Assembly: GCA_963785125.1 (NCBI GenBank)
Contig: CAWATU010000007.1
Coordinates: 992,001 to 1,056,000 of the forward strand
Source of the DNA: QHXN01 sp963785125
GTDB lineage: Bacteria > Acidobacteriota > Blastocatellia > Pyrinomonadales > Pyrinomonadaceae
Length of the DNA: 64,000 bases
Direction: 5' to 3'
The notes beneath the pieces were generated by a model, which worked only from the letters and a program-made list of their open reading frames with translations, was not told the DNA's origin and did no database searches. Of this stretch, positions 1 to 7,670 are shown piece after piece. Within the stretch, counting starts at the first letter, position 1; each line of letters starts with the position of its first letter. Position numbers and translations under genes: made by a program.

Positions 1-266
1 ACGCGCCAGTGCGAGCCGGCGCCCGGCATGAAGCCGCCGAAGAGGTCTGGGAGGAGCCCCGCGCGGACGAGCGAGGACTTGCCGCTGCCCGAGGTGCCGA
101 CGACGGCGACGAAGCGCGTCACGGCGAGCTTGCGGATGAGATGGTCGCCCTGCCCGTCGCGCCCGAAGTAGAGATGGCTCTCGCCGAACTCAAACGGGCG
201 CAAGCCGGGGAAAGGGTTCGACGGCTTCTCAACGTCCGCGAGCGCGTCCAGCCCTTCCGGCGTCAT
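1..266 (-). CDS. STAND-type NTPase (nSTAND1-like), N-terminal part, runs off the left edge
   Basis: Only the first 88 residues are inside the window. The motif NPFPGLRPF at residues 17-25, followed by YFGRD (33-37), is the usual opening of nSTAND1 modules, and a Walker A loop GTSGSGKSS lies at 57-65. STAND NTPases are signal-transduction switches that oligomerise on ligand sensing. The ATG at 266-264 overlaps the TGA of the upstream TIR gene by four bases (ATGA), so the two proteins are almost certainly translationally coupled. The sensor region (often WD40 or TPR) lies outside the window, so the full architecture is unknown. Confidence in the NTPase call is high; the biological role, defence or signalling, is inference from the TIR partner. 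Confidence 0.85.
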   Translation of the reverse strand, partial: MTPEGLDALADVEKPSNPFPGLRPFEFGESHLYFGRDGQGDHLIRKLAVTRFVAVVGTSGSGKSSLVRAGLLPDLFGGFMPGAGSHWR

Positions 267-1732
267 CCGCTCACCCCTTTCCTGACCTGCTCGACGAAGA
301 GCGCGAGGTCGTCGAACGAGTGTCCGTCGAAGCTCTGGACGACGAGGGCCTCGCGGGAGCGGAGGCGCTCCTTGACGGGCGTCGGCGGCCCCGTGACGTA
401 GATGGCCTTCGGGAGCGGGCGCGTGCGGCCGTAGCCGGCGACCTTCTGCAAGTCGAGCTGCTTCATGCGCAGCCAAGCGTCGCTGCCCCGGCCGTAGTAA
501 ACGACGACGCCGTCGCACTCGGCCAGCATCTGCTTGTGGCAATCGCGGACGGACTGTTCGTCACCCTCCAACGCGGGCAGCAGCACGTCGAAGCCGCTCT
601 CGAAGAGGAAGTCTTCGAGCGGCGCGGTCTCCGGCAGGTCTTCCCTGTCGCAGATGAGATAGACGCTCGGCGCGCCCCCGCCGCCGGCCGGCGCAGGCGC
701 GGGTTGCGGCTGTTCGTTGAGCCGCTCCTCGACCTGTTTCTTCAGCTCGTCGAGGCCGGTCTGCAAGACTTCGAGCCCCGTCCGTCCGTCCGCGCCGAGA
801 CGGAACTGTTCGACGAGGCGGCGCTGGCGCTCGTCGCGCGGCTCAAGCCCCGGAGGCATCCACACGATGCGCCGCAGCTTTTCGCCGACCCCCTCGGCCA
901 CCTCGCCCTGAATCTCGACGAGCGAGCGGCTCTCCTCCTCGGGGATGAGGCCGTAGCCCGCGCCGAGCAGGTGGATGGAGAGCGTGCTGCGCTCCATGTA
1001 GCCGCGCACGGCCTCCCGCAGCGCAGGGCCTTGCAGCGGCAGCGGCGCGTCCGGCAGGACAACGTGCCCCTGTAGCTCAAGCTCGCGCCTGATGAGCCCG
1101 CGTTCGTCGGCAAGGTCGGAGGTCGTCTCGGCGAGATAGACGGTTTCCCCGGCGCAGGCGGTGAGCGCCTCGTCAAGGCACGAGAGGCGCTGGAGCGTCT
1201 TCTTGATGCTGCCGACCACGTCTTCGAGCATGTCCCAGTAGCGCCGGTCGCGCGCGGGGGTCAGGTCGGGACTGAACTCGCGCGCCTGGTCGCGCTCCGG
1301 GTCGTACTCGTAGAAGTCGAAGCCGAGCACGCCCTGCAACTGCAGCGGGTGCTCGCGCACGGGGACGTGGAACTTGCCGACCTTGAAGACGCGCAGCTTG
1401 TCGCCAAACACCGCCCCGCCGTCCGCGCACCGGCAGAACTCGCCCAGTTCCTTCAGGCACCACTCCGACTTGACGTAGCGCGGTGTGAGCACGACGACGA
1501 GCACGGCCGCCTGCGACAGGCGGGTGACGATGGTCTGGGCGAAGATGTCGTTGCCTTCCAGCTTCGGGTCGCGCCAGATGCGTATGCTCTCGCCCGTCAC
1601 CTGTTCGAGGCGAACCCTGAGTCGCTCGTGGAAAGTCTCGACCCAGCCCTTGAGCCCTTCGGCGATGGGCTGGTTATCGATGTGCGCGTAGCTGATGAAG
1701 AGGTCATCTTCAAAGTCGGTGGGCGTGGGCAT
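263..1732 (-). CDS. TIR-domain protein with DUF4062-like and third TIR-like domain
   Basis: 489 residues from the ATG at 1732, chosen because AGGAG sits six bases upstream; the frame stays open for 24 more codons. Residues 8-180 form a TIR domain: LFISYAH at 11-17 is the first strand, and SEWCLKEL at 89-96 carries the Trp-Cys and the glutamate (E95) expected at the catalytic NADase position. Residues 197-330 (VYLAETTSDLADER) resemble DUF4062. After a Pro/Gly linker (341-353), residues 355-485 look like a further TIR- or deoxyribosyltransferase-like alpha/beta domain (SVYLICDRED). No signal peptide or membrane segment is seen, so it is probably cytoplasmic. The stop overlaps the start of the STAND NTPase gene. 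TIR proteins act as NAD+-consuming effectors or scaffolds; whether this one is catalytic is not shown. Confidence 0.85.
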   Translation of the reverse strand: MPTPTDFEDDLFISYAHIDNQPIAEGLKGWVETFHERLRVRLEQVTGESIRIWRDPKLEGNDIFAQTIVTRLSQAAVLVVVLTPRYVKSEWCLKELGEFCRCADGGAVFGDKLRVFKVGKFHVPVREHPLQLQGVLGFDFYEYDPERDQAREFSPDLTPARDRRYWDMLEDVVGSIKKTLQRLSCLDEALTACAGETVYLAETTSDLADERGLIRRELELQGHVVLPDAPLPLQGPALREAVRGYMERSTLSIHLLGAGYGLIPEEESRSLVEIQGEVAEGVGEKLRRIVWMPPGLEPRDERQRRLVEQFRLGADGRTGLEVLQTGLDELKKQVEERLNEQPQPAPAPAGGGGAPSVYLICDREDLPETAPLEDFLFESGFDVLLPALEGDEQSVRDCHKQMLAECDGVVVYYGRGSDAWLRMKQLDLQKVAGYGRTRPLPKAIYVTGPPTPVKERLRSREALVVQSFDGHSFDDLALFVEQVRKGVSG

Positions 1733-2302
1733 CTGCGACTCCTGCGTCTGCGCCGCGGGCGGGCGCTGGGGACGCGGCGGAAACCGTACGGGATGTTCGA
1801 CCAACGAAGCGTGGGTGCACGGTTCACCGCGGTCTGAGGCGGTGTGAAGCCGCCGCGCGGCGAATGCTGGCTCAACGACGGCGGTGCAAAGTTTACCCCC
1901 GCCCTCCGATGTCTGACAAGATTTTCCGTCTCCGTCCGCTCAACGCTTTCAGTTGTGGCAGCTTGATTGTTGGGAGTGCCGACGATGATGAAGGACTCAT
2001 TTGAAGAGACGTTGAGGAACGCAAGGGACTCCGCACGCAATGATGACGACTGGGAGTATCAGGCTTGGGGGTTTATGACAAATTCATAGCAGAGATGGTT
2101 AGACCAGCGTATGGCGAGAACGAACCTGGAGAGGTGTCTGTGGCTGTTGGAGCTGATCGGCCAAACTAGCGAGGGGCCGAAAAGGGCCGGGCACGGACGT
2201 AGTAGTGCCCCACGAGAGGGAGAGGTAGACATGCCAGATGAGAAACGTGTCCTCACACTTTGCACGAGTAGCTCGGCGCGGAGTCATTGAGCCAGCGGGG
2301 GC
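1733..2302. other. 570-bp gap without a convincing gene; three tiny ORFs
   Basis: No database-like coding region is recognisable. The plus strand holds three short ORFs in series. One of 34 codons (1985-2089) is acidic and protein-like, with DDDWEYQAWGFM near its end and GGGAG upstream. One of 24 codons spans 2095-2169. One of 19 codons (2231-2290) is preceded by a purine-rich GAGAGGGAGAGG. The stretch looks less GC-rich than its neighbours. It could be a decayed gene, a small-protein locus, or simply the leader of the TIR operon. Confidence 0.4.
1890..1919 (-). promoter_or_regulatory. Possible sigma-70 promoter for the TIR-STAND pair
   Basis: On the minus strand TTGTCA (1919-1914; five of six matches to TTGACA) is followed after 18 bases by TAAACT (1895-1890; four of six to TATAAT). 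It points at the TIR gene, leaving a leader of about 150 bases. This is a visual match only. Confidence 0.3.
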
Positions 2303-3439
2303 CTACTCTTCGAGTTTGATTCCCTCCATGTTTTCAAACCGGGCCGTCACGCCCCAGCCGCCGAAGTTCTCTGTGACGGCCAGCCGGAGTTCGTTCGCGC
2401 CGCGCCTGAGCGGAAGGTAAAGCTCGTCGTAGAGCCCTATCGTCCCGAGGAATCTGTAGTCCCTCGACTGGTAGATGTCGCCCCCGCCGTAGAGCAGGCG
2501 GTCGTTGAAGTAGACCTTCACCTCGTCGCTGAAGCCGAAGCGGACTTTCTTGACCTGCTCGCGGTCTGACTGGATGACGAGCCTTGCGAAGACCGTGTCG
2601 CGCCCCTCGGCCACGCCCTGCAAACGGGCCAGGTTGGCTGTCCCGTCCTGCTCCGCGCCGAGCCTTCTCCACTTCAGACGCTCCCCATCGGCCGGCGCGA
2701 GCTGGTATTTACCTTCGAGAGATTTCCGGTCGAAGGCGTCGGACACCATCCAGGACGTGACCGTGCCGGGCGGGGTGGCGGGCGCGGCGAGCGGCTTGCC
2801 TTTGAGCGGCGGGTCGTTCGTCGCAGTCACCTCGAAGTTGGAGAAATATCCCGGGGCGAAGTTGCCCACGCTCAGGCCGACGCGCCCCTCCTTCGTCTCG
2901 CGCTTCAACTCGCGCACGACGAGCGCCGGCGACTCCATCTCCTTGACGTAGACTTCCGCCCGACTTCCGTTGACGACAATCCTGACGTGCGTCCACTGGT
3001 CGTAGTCGTACCTGACGGGCGCGCCGTAGCCCTCGCCGTAGTAGAGCTGCCAGCCGGGCACGCCGTTGAAGATGGGCGTGTACTGGTTCGCGTCCGGGTT
3101 GCCGGACTGATGCGGCCGTATGTAGAACTCCTCGTAGTTCTCAAAATCCTGCACCCTCCACACCGCGCCCATGAACCCGCGTTCACGTGGGAGCGCGATG
3201 TCGAATTCGATGACCCCGTTCGTGAACTTGGAGTCCCTGACAGCGGCGACGCCTCCCTTCAGATAGAGACTGCTGCGCCCGAGGTGATTTACCACACGGC
3301 TCTCTCTGGCCTTGATCTCCCAGCGGCCGGCATCGAATGGCACAGTGTCCGCCCGGACGGGAAGCTCCGGGACGAGCACGCACAACAGAACCCACGCCGT
3401 TAACGCGAGGGGCTTCGCCGATGGTCTGACACGATTCAT
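2303..3439 (-). CDS. Secreted concanavalin-like (DUF1080-type) beta-sandwich protein
   Basis: 378 residues. The first 30 or so are a signal peptide (basic start, ALTAWVLLCVLV core, cleavage near VRA). Residues 33-205 have the pattern of concanavalin/laminin-G-like sandwich domains of the DUF1080 (3-keto-disaccharide hydrolase) group: GVIEFDIALP, MGAVWRVQD, YEEFYIRPHQ, WTHVRIVV and a closing YFSNFEV. A second beta-rich module follows (about 230-375), containing a VYFNDRLLYGG segment and ending AVTENFGGWGVTARF, typical of glycosidase accessory sandwiches. No catalytic residues can be named. The ATG at 3439 has AAAGG eight bases upstream, and the stop of the metallo-hydrolase gene is only 12 bases before it, so the two are probably one operon. 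A carbohydrate-related periplasmic role is inference. Confidence 0.7.
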   Translation of the reverse strand: MNRVRPSAKPLALTAWVLLCVLVPELPVRADTVPFDAGRWEIKARESRVVNHLGRSSLYLKGGVAAVRDSKFTNGVIEFDIALPRERGFMGAVWRVQDFENYEEFYIRPHQSGNPDANQYTPIFNGVPGWQLYYGEGYGAPVRYDYDQWTHVRIVVNGSRAEVYVKEMESPALVVRELKRETKEGRVGLSVGNFAPGYFSNFEVTATNDPPLKGKPLAAPATPPGTVTSWMVSDAFDRKSLEGKYQLAPADGERLKWRRLGAEQDGTANLARLQGVAEGRDTVFARLVIQSDREQVKKVRFGFSDEVKVYFNDRLLYGGGDIYQSRDYRFLGTIGLYDELYLPLRRGANELRLAVTENFGGWGVTARFENMEGIKLEE

Positions 3440-3451
3440 CTTTATACCTTT

Positions 3452-4573
3452 CTAGTTTCCCCACGCCTCGCGGTAGGCGGCCGTCACCAGCCCGGGCATC
3501 GAGAAGCCGTCGAAGAACTCGCGGTTCTCCTTGTCGTCGCCGGCAAACTTCTGTCTCCATGTGTCCACGCCCACGCCCTTCAACACGGCCTCGCGCACGG
3601 CCTCAAGATTTCGGGGGCCGTTCCCGCGCCGGTAGACCTCGACGCTCACCTGCTCGGCCACGGTCTGCACGAAGTCTGTGACCAAGCTCAGGTAGTTCCT
3701 GCTGTATTCGCCGCGCAGGACTTCGCCGTGGCCCGGGACGATTGTCTGCGCGTCGAGCTGGCTCATCCTGCGCAGCGTCTTGACCAGCTCGAAGGGGAAG
3801 CCACCGCCCAGATACGGCACGGGGTGAGCCAGCAGGTCGCCCGCGATCAGGATTTTCTCTTTCGGCAAGTAGACGACAGCATCGCCTTTGGTGTTGCCGC
3901 GGCCCAGGAATTTTATCTGCACCTCGCGGTTGCCGAGGTCAACATGCAGTTCCTCGTTGAAGGTGAGATTAGGGACGCGCATCCGGAAGTCCTTGAACTC
4001 CGCCAGCACCTGCTCCCGCCCGGCCAGATTTTTTTGCAGCTCCTTCCGAGCCTCTTCGGTGAGCGGCTTGCCGTCCTCCGCCTTGCCCGTCTCCAACCTC
4101 TGCCTGACATCTGCCGTCGTCTTCTGATAGCGACCGATGAACGTGGAGGTGTAGCCTTCGAGCTGCTTCTGCGTCTCGACGTGGGCGACGACGGCGAGCT
4201 GCGGGAACGCCTCCGAGTAGACGTAGTTCCCCATCTGGTGGTCGCCGTGCCAGTGCGTGTTGACGACGTAGCGGACGGGCTTGCTTGTCCAGCGTCGTAT
4301 CTGCTCGATGTCCTTGCGGGCCTCCGACGGCAGGTAGCAGGAGTCGATGACCAGCACCTCCCGCTCGCCGACGATGACCGTCGTGTTCCCGTTCGGGAAG
4401 CCCGTGGGGTCGTCCGGGTGGCGTATGACGTAGACGCCCTGTGCCACTTCGGTCACGCTGCGCTCGCGCGTTTTCACGGTGTCGGCCACCGACGGGGCCG
4501 CGCACGTTAAGACGAACAGGAGCGCCCAGAAGCCCCTCGCTAAAACGCTGCTACTTAAGGTTATCACTCTCAC
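3452..4573 (-). CDS. Secreted metallo-beta-lactamase-fold hydrolase
   Basis: 373 residues with a signal peptide (FWALLFVLTCAAPSVA, residues 15-30). The metal site of the MBL fold is visible: HWHGDH at 107-112, a third-ligand region around H131, GDLLAH at 245-250 (Asp246) and PGHG at 280-283. Between the first and second metal blocks is a charged helical insertion (about 138-200) often seen in periplasmic MBL proteins annotated as Zn hydrolases or quinoprotein-relay-like. The start is the GTG at 4573, with GGAGG four bases upstream; a second in-frame GTG two codons later has a more usual spacing. The downstream gene encodes a secreted sandwich protein 12 bases away. The substrate is unknown. 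Confidence 0.85.
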   Translation of the reverse strand: MRVITLSSSVLARGFWALLFVLTCAAPSVADTVKTRERSVTEVAQGVYVIRHPDDPTGFPNGNTTVIVGEREVLVIDSCYLPSEARKDIEQIRRWTSKPVRYVVNTHWHGDHQMGNYVYSEAFPQLAVVAHVETQKQLEGYTSTFIGRYQKTTADVRQRLETGKAEDGKPLTEEARKELQKNLAGREQVLAEFKDFRMRVPNLTFNEELHVDLGNREVQIKFLGRGNTKGDAVVYLPKEKILIAGDLLAHPVPYLGGGFPFELVKTLRRMSQLDAQTIVPGHGEVLRGEYSRNYLSLVTDFVQTVAEQVSVEVYRRGNGPRNLEAVREAVLKGVGVDTWRQKFAGDDKENREFFDGFSMPGLVTAAYREAWGN

Positions 4574-4625
4574 GTTACCTCCATCGAGATGCCTTCAGTT
4601 TAAGAACGAAGATCGGCCGGGCCGC

Positions 4626-4654
4626 ATTTAATGCGTTTAAGCGTGGCGTGGCAA
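4626..4654 (-). promoter_or_regulatory. Possible promoter upstream of the MBL hydrolase gene
   Basis: Minus-strand TTGCCA (4654-4649) and TTAAAT (4631-4626) are separated by 17 bases, in the 150-bp gap before the hydrolase gene. Matches are five and four of six to the sigma-70 boxes. Weak evidence. Confidence 0.3.
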
Positions 4655-4723
4655 TGATTACGTTACGAGGCGCGGCGGGCTGTTGCGAGTTGGACGCAGC
4701 GGCCGTCGAGACGGAGCGTGAGT

Positions 4724-5515
4724 TTAGAGCGACTGGCGCAGGCGGGTCTCCAACTTGGGTCGGTAGCTGCGGCTCAGTTTGAGCCGGGTCCCGTCTTTGA
4801 GCACGGCCGTGTAGTCGCCGTGCGAGTGCGGGAAGAGTTCCTTGACGCTTTGGATGTTGACGATGGCGGAGCGGTGAATGCGTATGAAGCGGCCGGGGTC
4901 GAGCGAGGCTTCCAGCTCGGCGAGCGACGCGCGGTGAAGTAACTTGCGGCCCCCCGCATGTAACTCCACGTAGACGCCCGCCGCCTCAATCCAATCAACG
5001 TCCACGGTCGGGAGAAAGATGATGCGCCCGCCGACCTTGACGAGCAGCCGTTCGAGGTAAGGCGCGACCGTCCCCCCCGTTTGCCCGCCCTGCTGCCCTT
5101 CGGACAGGAAGGAGATGAGGCGGCGGCTCAGCTCCTCGCGCCGCTGCGTGCGCACGTAGACGAGCGCGCGCGCCAGACACTGCTCGAACCGCTCGTCGCT
5201 GTACGGCTTCAAGAGGTAATCGAGGGCGCTCGCCTCGAACGCGCGCACCGCGTAGGCGTCGTAGGCCGTGACGAAAACGGTCACGGGCATGAGCGCCGCG
5301 CCCACCTGCCTGATGACTTCGAAGCCGTTGAGGAGCGGCATCTGGATGTCGAGAAACAGCAACTCCGGCTTGATGTCACGAATCAACTCGACCGCCTCGG
5401 CCCCGCTGGCACACTCGCCCGCGACGGCCACGCCGGGGTGCTTCTCCAGCAAGTCCCGGAGCCTCTGGCGTGCCGGCTTTTCGTCGTCAACGATGAGCGC
5501 GCTAACCTGCTCCAT
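4724..5515 (-). CDS. LytTR-family response regulator
   Basis: 263 residues from the ATG at 5515; a GTG eleven codons earlier is possible but would add residues before the receiver strand ALIVDDE. The receiver domain (1-120) has the acidic pair D10/D11, phospho-acceptor D56 (LLFLDIQMP), T83 and K103 (DYLLKPY). The C-terminal LytTR DNA-binding domain covers about 150-255, with the signature FIRIHRSAIVNI and the ending GTRLKLSRSYRPKL. LytTR regulators bind tandem imperfect repeats near promoters. The start overlaps the end of the sensor kinase gene by 14 bases, which makes the two a coupled two-component pair. No clear Shine-Dalgarno is seen, consistent with coupling. Confidence 0.92.
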   Translation of the reverse strand: MEQVSALIVDDEKPARQRLRDLLEKHPGVAVAGECASGAEAVELIRDIKPELLFLDIQMPLLNGFEVIRQVGAALMPVTVFVTAYDAYAVRAFEASALDYLLKPYSDERFEQCLARALVYVRTQRREELSRRLISFLSEGQQGGQTGGTVAPYLERLLVKVGGRIIFLPTVDVDWIEAAGVYVELHAGGRKLLHRASLAELEASLDPGRFIRIHRSAIVNIQSVKELFPHSHGDYTAVLKDGTRLKLSRSYRPKLETRLRQSL

Positions 5516-6614
5516 GCTGTTGGGCGGACTGCTCGGACGTTTCTTCACGGTAAGGGATGACGATATCCGCGACGACTCCGCCGTCGCGCCCCTCGCCGAC
5601 CGCGAACGTGTGGGCCGAGGGGTAAAGCTCAGCCAGACGTTGCCGCGTGTTCGAGAGGCCGATGCCGGCCGACTCGGAAAGCTGCCAGCTCGGGGGCAGC
5701 CCCGGCCCGTCGTCCGTCACGCGCAGATGCAGGCTGCCGTTGTCCCTCCACGCGGAGACCTCGATGCTGCTCGACGCTTGCGCGGCCCCGTGGCGGATGG
5801 CGTTCTCGACCAGCGGCTGTAGGATCAGCCCCGGCACCGCCGCGCGCAGCGTCCCCGGCTCCGCGGACACGGACACCTTCAGATGGTCTTCGAAGCGGAC
5901 GCGCTGAATCGACAGGTAGTGTTCGAGCGCCGCCAACTCCTCCTGAAGCGTCGTCTCCTGCCGCGCCGAGCTGTCCAGAGAGAAACGCAGCAGGTCGCCC
6001 AGGTGTTCGATCATGCGCCGCGCGCCTTTCGGGTTGCGCTCGACGAAGGCGGAGATGGTGTTCAGCGCGTTGAAGAGAAAGTGCGGCTGGAGCTGCGTCC
6101 GCAAGGTCTGAAGCCGCGCCTCTGCGAGCAGCTTCTCCAACTGTGAGGCCTTAAGCTCGCGGTTCCGCGACTCCTGATGGTAACTCCACGCCAGCCAGCC
6201 GCCGACGATCATCCAGTAGACCTGCACGTTCCACTGGAAAGTCCCCCAGAACTCCGCGCGCACCTTATCGGCGAAGCCCGCCGGGTTGAGCGACTGACCG
6301 TTGAGAGCGATGCTTATCACGAAGAGCGCGAGGACGAAGACGCAAGTCCAGACGAGGCCGGCGGGAAGGTGCAGCACGAGGCGGCGCGTCAGAGAGGGGG
6401 ACGAGGCGGTGAAGCGTCGATCCGTCCAGATGATGAATGGCACGAGCGCCCCCCAGACGTACCAGCGCGGCAAGGAGGCAAGCAGGCTGCTCGCCGAGAT
6501 GCCCTGCGCACCCCTGACAGAGAAGAACAGGCCGACGGCTGTGCAGAGGCAGAACCCCAGGAAGAGCTTGACGAGTAACGCACGCGGCCCCGATGTAGCC
6601 TCTCTTTCCGGCAT
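5502..6614 (-). CDS. LytS/YehU-type membrane sensor histidine kinase
   Basis: About 370 residues from the ATG at 6614, chosen because it begins just before the first membrane span; the open frame extends 38 codons further with no better signal. Four hydrophobic spans lie at roughly 12-32, 50-63, 82-104 and 130-145. The His_kinase (PF06580-type) phospho-acceptor block LQPHFLFNALNTIS places the histidine at 178. The ATPase part follows with PLVENAIRHG (N box), DDGPGL (G1) and GIGLSNTRQRL (G2). There is no separate periplasmic sensor domain, so sensing probably occurs in or at the membrane. The partner is the overlapping LytTR regulator. Confidence 0.9.
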   Translation of the reverse strand: MPEREATSGPRALLVKLFLGFCLCTAVGLFFSVRGAQGISASSLLASLPRWYVWGALVPFIIWTDRRFTASSPSLTRRLVLHLPAGLVWTCVFVLALFVISIALNGQSLNPAGFADKVRAEFWGTFQWNVQVYWMIVGGWLAWSYHQESRNRELKASQLEKLLAEARLQTLRTQLQPHFLFNALNTISAFVERNPKGARRMIEHLGDLLRFSLDSSARQETTLQEELAALEHYLSIQRVRFEDHLKVSVSAEPGTLRAAVPGLILQPLVENAIRHGAAQASSSIEVSAWRDNGSLHLRVTDDGPGLPPSWQLSESAGIGLSNTRQRLAELYPSAHTFAVGEGRDGGVVADIVIPYREETSEQSAQQHGAG

Positions 6615-6676
6615 CGGCCGGAATGTAGCACGAGACCCTTTCAAAACTGAATCGCCGAATCCTGATGCGCGCGGAC

Positions 6677-7345
6677 TCAGAAGGAGAAGGTGCCGTAGAA
6701 GGCGCCGTTCTCGCCCGTACGCTGCCATGCCTCGCCGGCCGCGCCGCCGGCGTAGGAGGCCGCGCGCGTGTAACCGACCTTGCGCCCCTCGACGGGGACG
6801 AGCGGTGCGTACCAGACCATGTGCGGCATGCGGCAGCAGAGGTCGTCCGGCATCGCCTCCACATCGAGGAGAGCCGCGCCCGGCGCCGAGACCTTGAAAG
6901 ACTTACCCTCCGCGCTGAAGCCGACCGGCGCGCGTCGCACCTCGACGACCCGGCCGAGCACCGCGCCGTAAGCACTCTCGACGGCTCGCGCGAAAGCCTT
7001 CGCCTGCGCCGCGCTCACGTTGCTGTCCACGATCAACTCCGAACGGCGCGCCGCCGCCGAGTCCGTCAGGTTCGCTTCCGACCCGACGACCGCCACGGCG
7101 CGCACGCCCGCGAGTGAGACGCCGCCCCAACTCCCCTCCTTCACGCTCCACGCCAGCACGGCCTCGCGCCCCGCGGTCGTCAGCTCGCCGTTGTAGTGAC
7201 ACGCACCCGCAAACACACTCGCCGTCCGCGCCTCCACATAGACGCCCCGCACGCCGTCCGCCTCCGCACGCGACGACACAAGCGCCGCCCCGCACGTCAG
7301 GACGAGCGCCAACCCGACGACCGACGGAATCAGAAACTTTCTCAT
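6677..7345 (-). CDS. DUF1326-like exported protein
   Basis: 222 residues. A signal peptide (MRKFLIPSVVGLALVLTCGA) is followed by a mature domain with the DUF1326 pattern: an opening VYVEARTASVFAGACHYNGE, then TTAGREAVLAW, WGGVSLAGV and a VEVRRAPVGF strand. Near the C-terminus, DDLCCRMPHMVWY holds two adjacent cysteines and a His-Met, a plausible metal site. The start ATG at 7345 has GGAGGT six bases upstream. It lies 57 bases past the end of the small Cys-rich protein gene on the same strand, so it may be the last gene of the molybdenum hydroxylase operon. The family has no established function. Confidence 0.7.
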   Translation of the reverse strand: MRKFLIPSVVGLALVLTCGAALVSSRAEADGVRGVYVEARTASVFAGACHYNGELTTAGREAVLAWSVKEGSWGGVSLAGVRAVAVVGSEANLTDSAAARRSELIVDSNVSAAQAKAFARAVESAYGAVLGRVVEVRRAPVGFSAEGKSFKVSAPGAALLDVEAMPDDLCCRMPHMVWYAPLVPVEGRKVGYTRAASYAGGAAGEAWQRTGENGAFYGTFSF

Positions 7346-7402
7346 CGCAACACCTCCTCGAAACCGTGACGCCTGCCAGCTTAACGCCCGCGCGCGTCCC
7401 TT

Positions 7403-7648
7403 TCAATCGCCCAGCGCGGAGACGTAGCAGGAGCGGCCGGGGCCGCAGCGCGCGGGCGTCGCGCGGCCGCCGTCGGGGCCGACGGCGAGGTGCGTCAGGC
7501 GGCACCAGCAGTGGTTGCTGGCGTCGAGGTAGTGCGCCGCCTCGGTCGCCAGCCCGTCGCGCATAAAGAATTTCTTCGAGCGCAGCGAGCCGCAGAACGG
7601 GCTCTCGGCCGCGTTCGCCAAAGTCTCTTCCCTCGCCTCTTCCGACAT
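7403..7648 (-). CDS. Small cysteine-rich protein in the Mo-hydroxylase operon
   Basis: 81 residues with five cysteines: PFCGSLRSKKFF (C19), NHCWC (two), and ARCGPGRSCY (two). The fixed Cys and Trp spacing and a good GGGGGAAG ribosome site support a real gene. It starts 22 bases after the stop of the FAD subunit gene, so it is very likely co-transcribed. The cysteine pattern suggests metal or Fe-S binding. It might help maturation or electron transfer for the hydroxylase, but no family is recognised and this role is a guess. Confidence 0.65.
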   Translation of the reverse strand: MSEEAREETLANAAESPFCGSLRSKKFFMRDGLATEAAHYLDASNHCWCRLTHLAVGPDGGRATPARCGPGRSCYVSALGD

Positions 7649-7670
7649 CGACGCTTCCCCCTTCCGAACC

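Noticed and set aside
1597..2040. 147-codon minus-strand frame upstream of the TIR gene
   Set aside because: It overlaps the TIR coding region out of frame, has no ribosome site and shows no recognisable motif.
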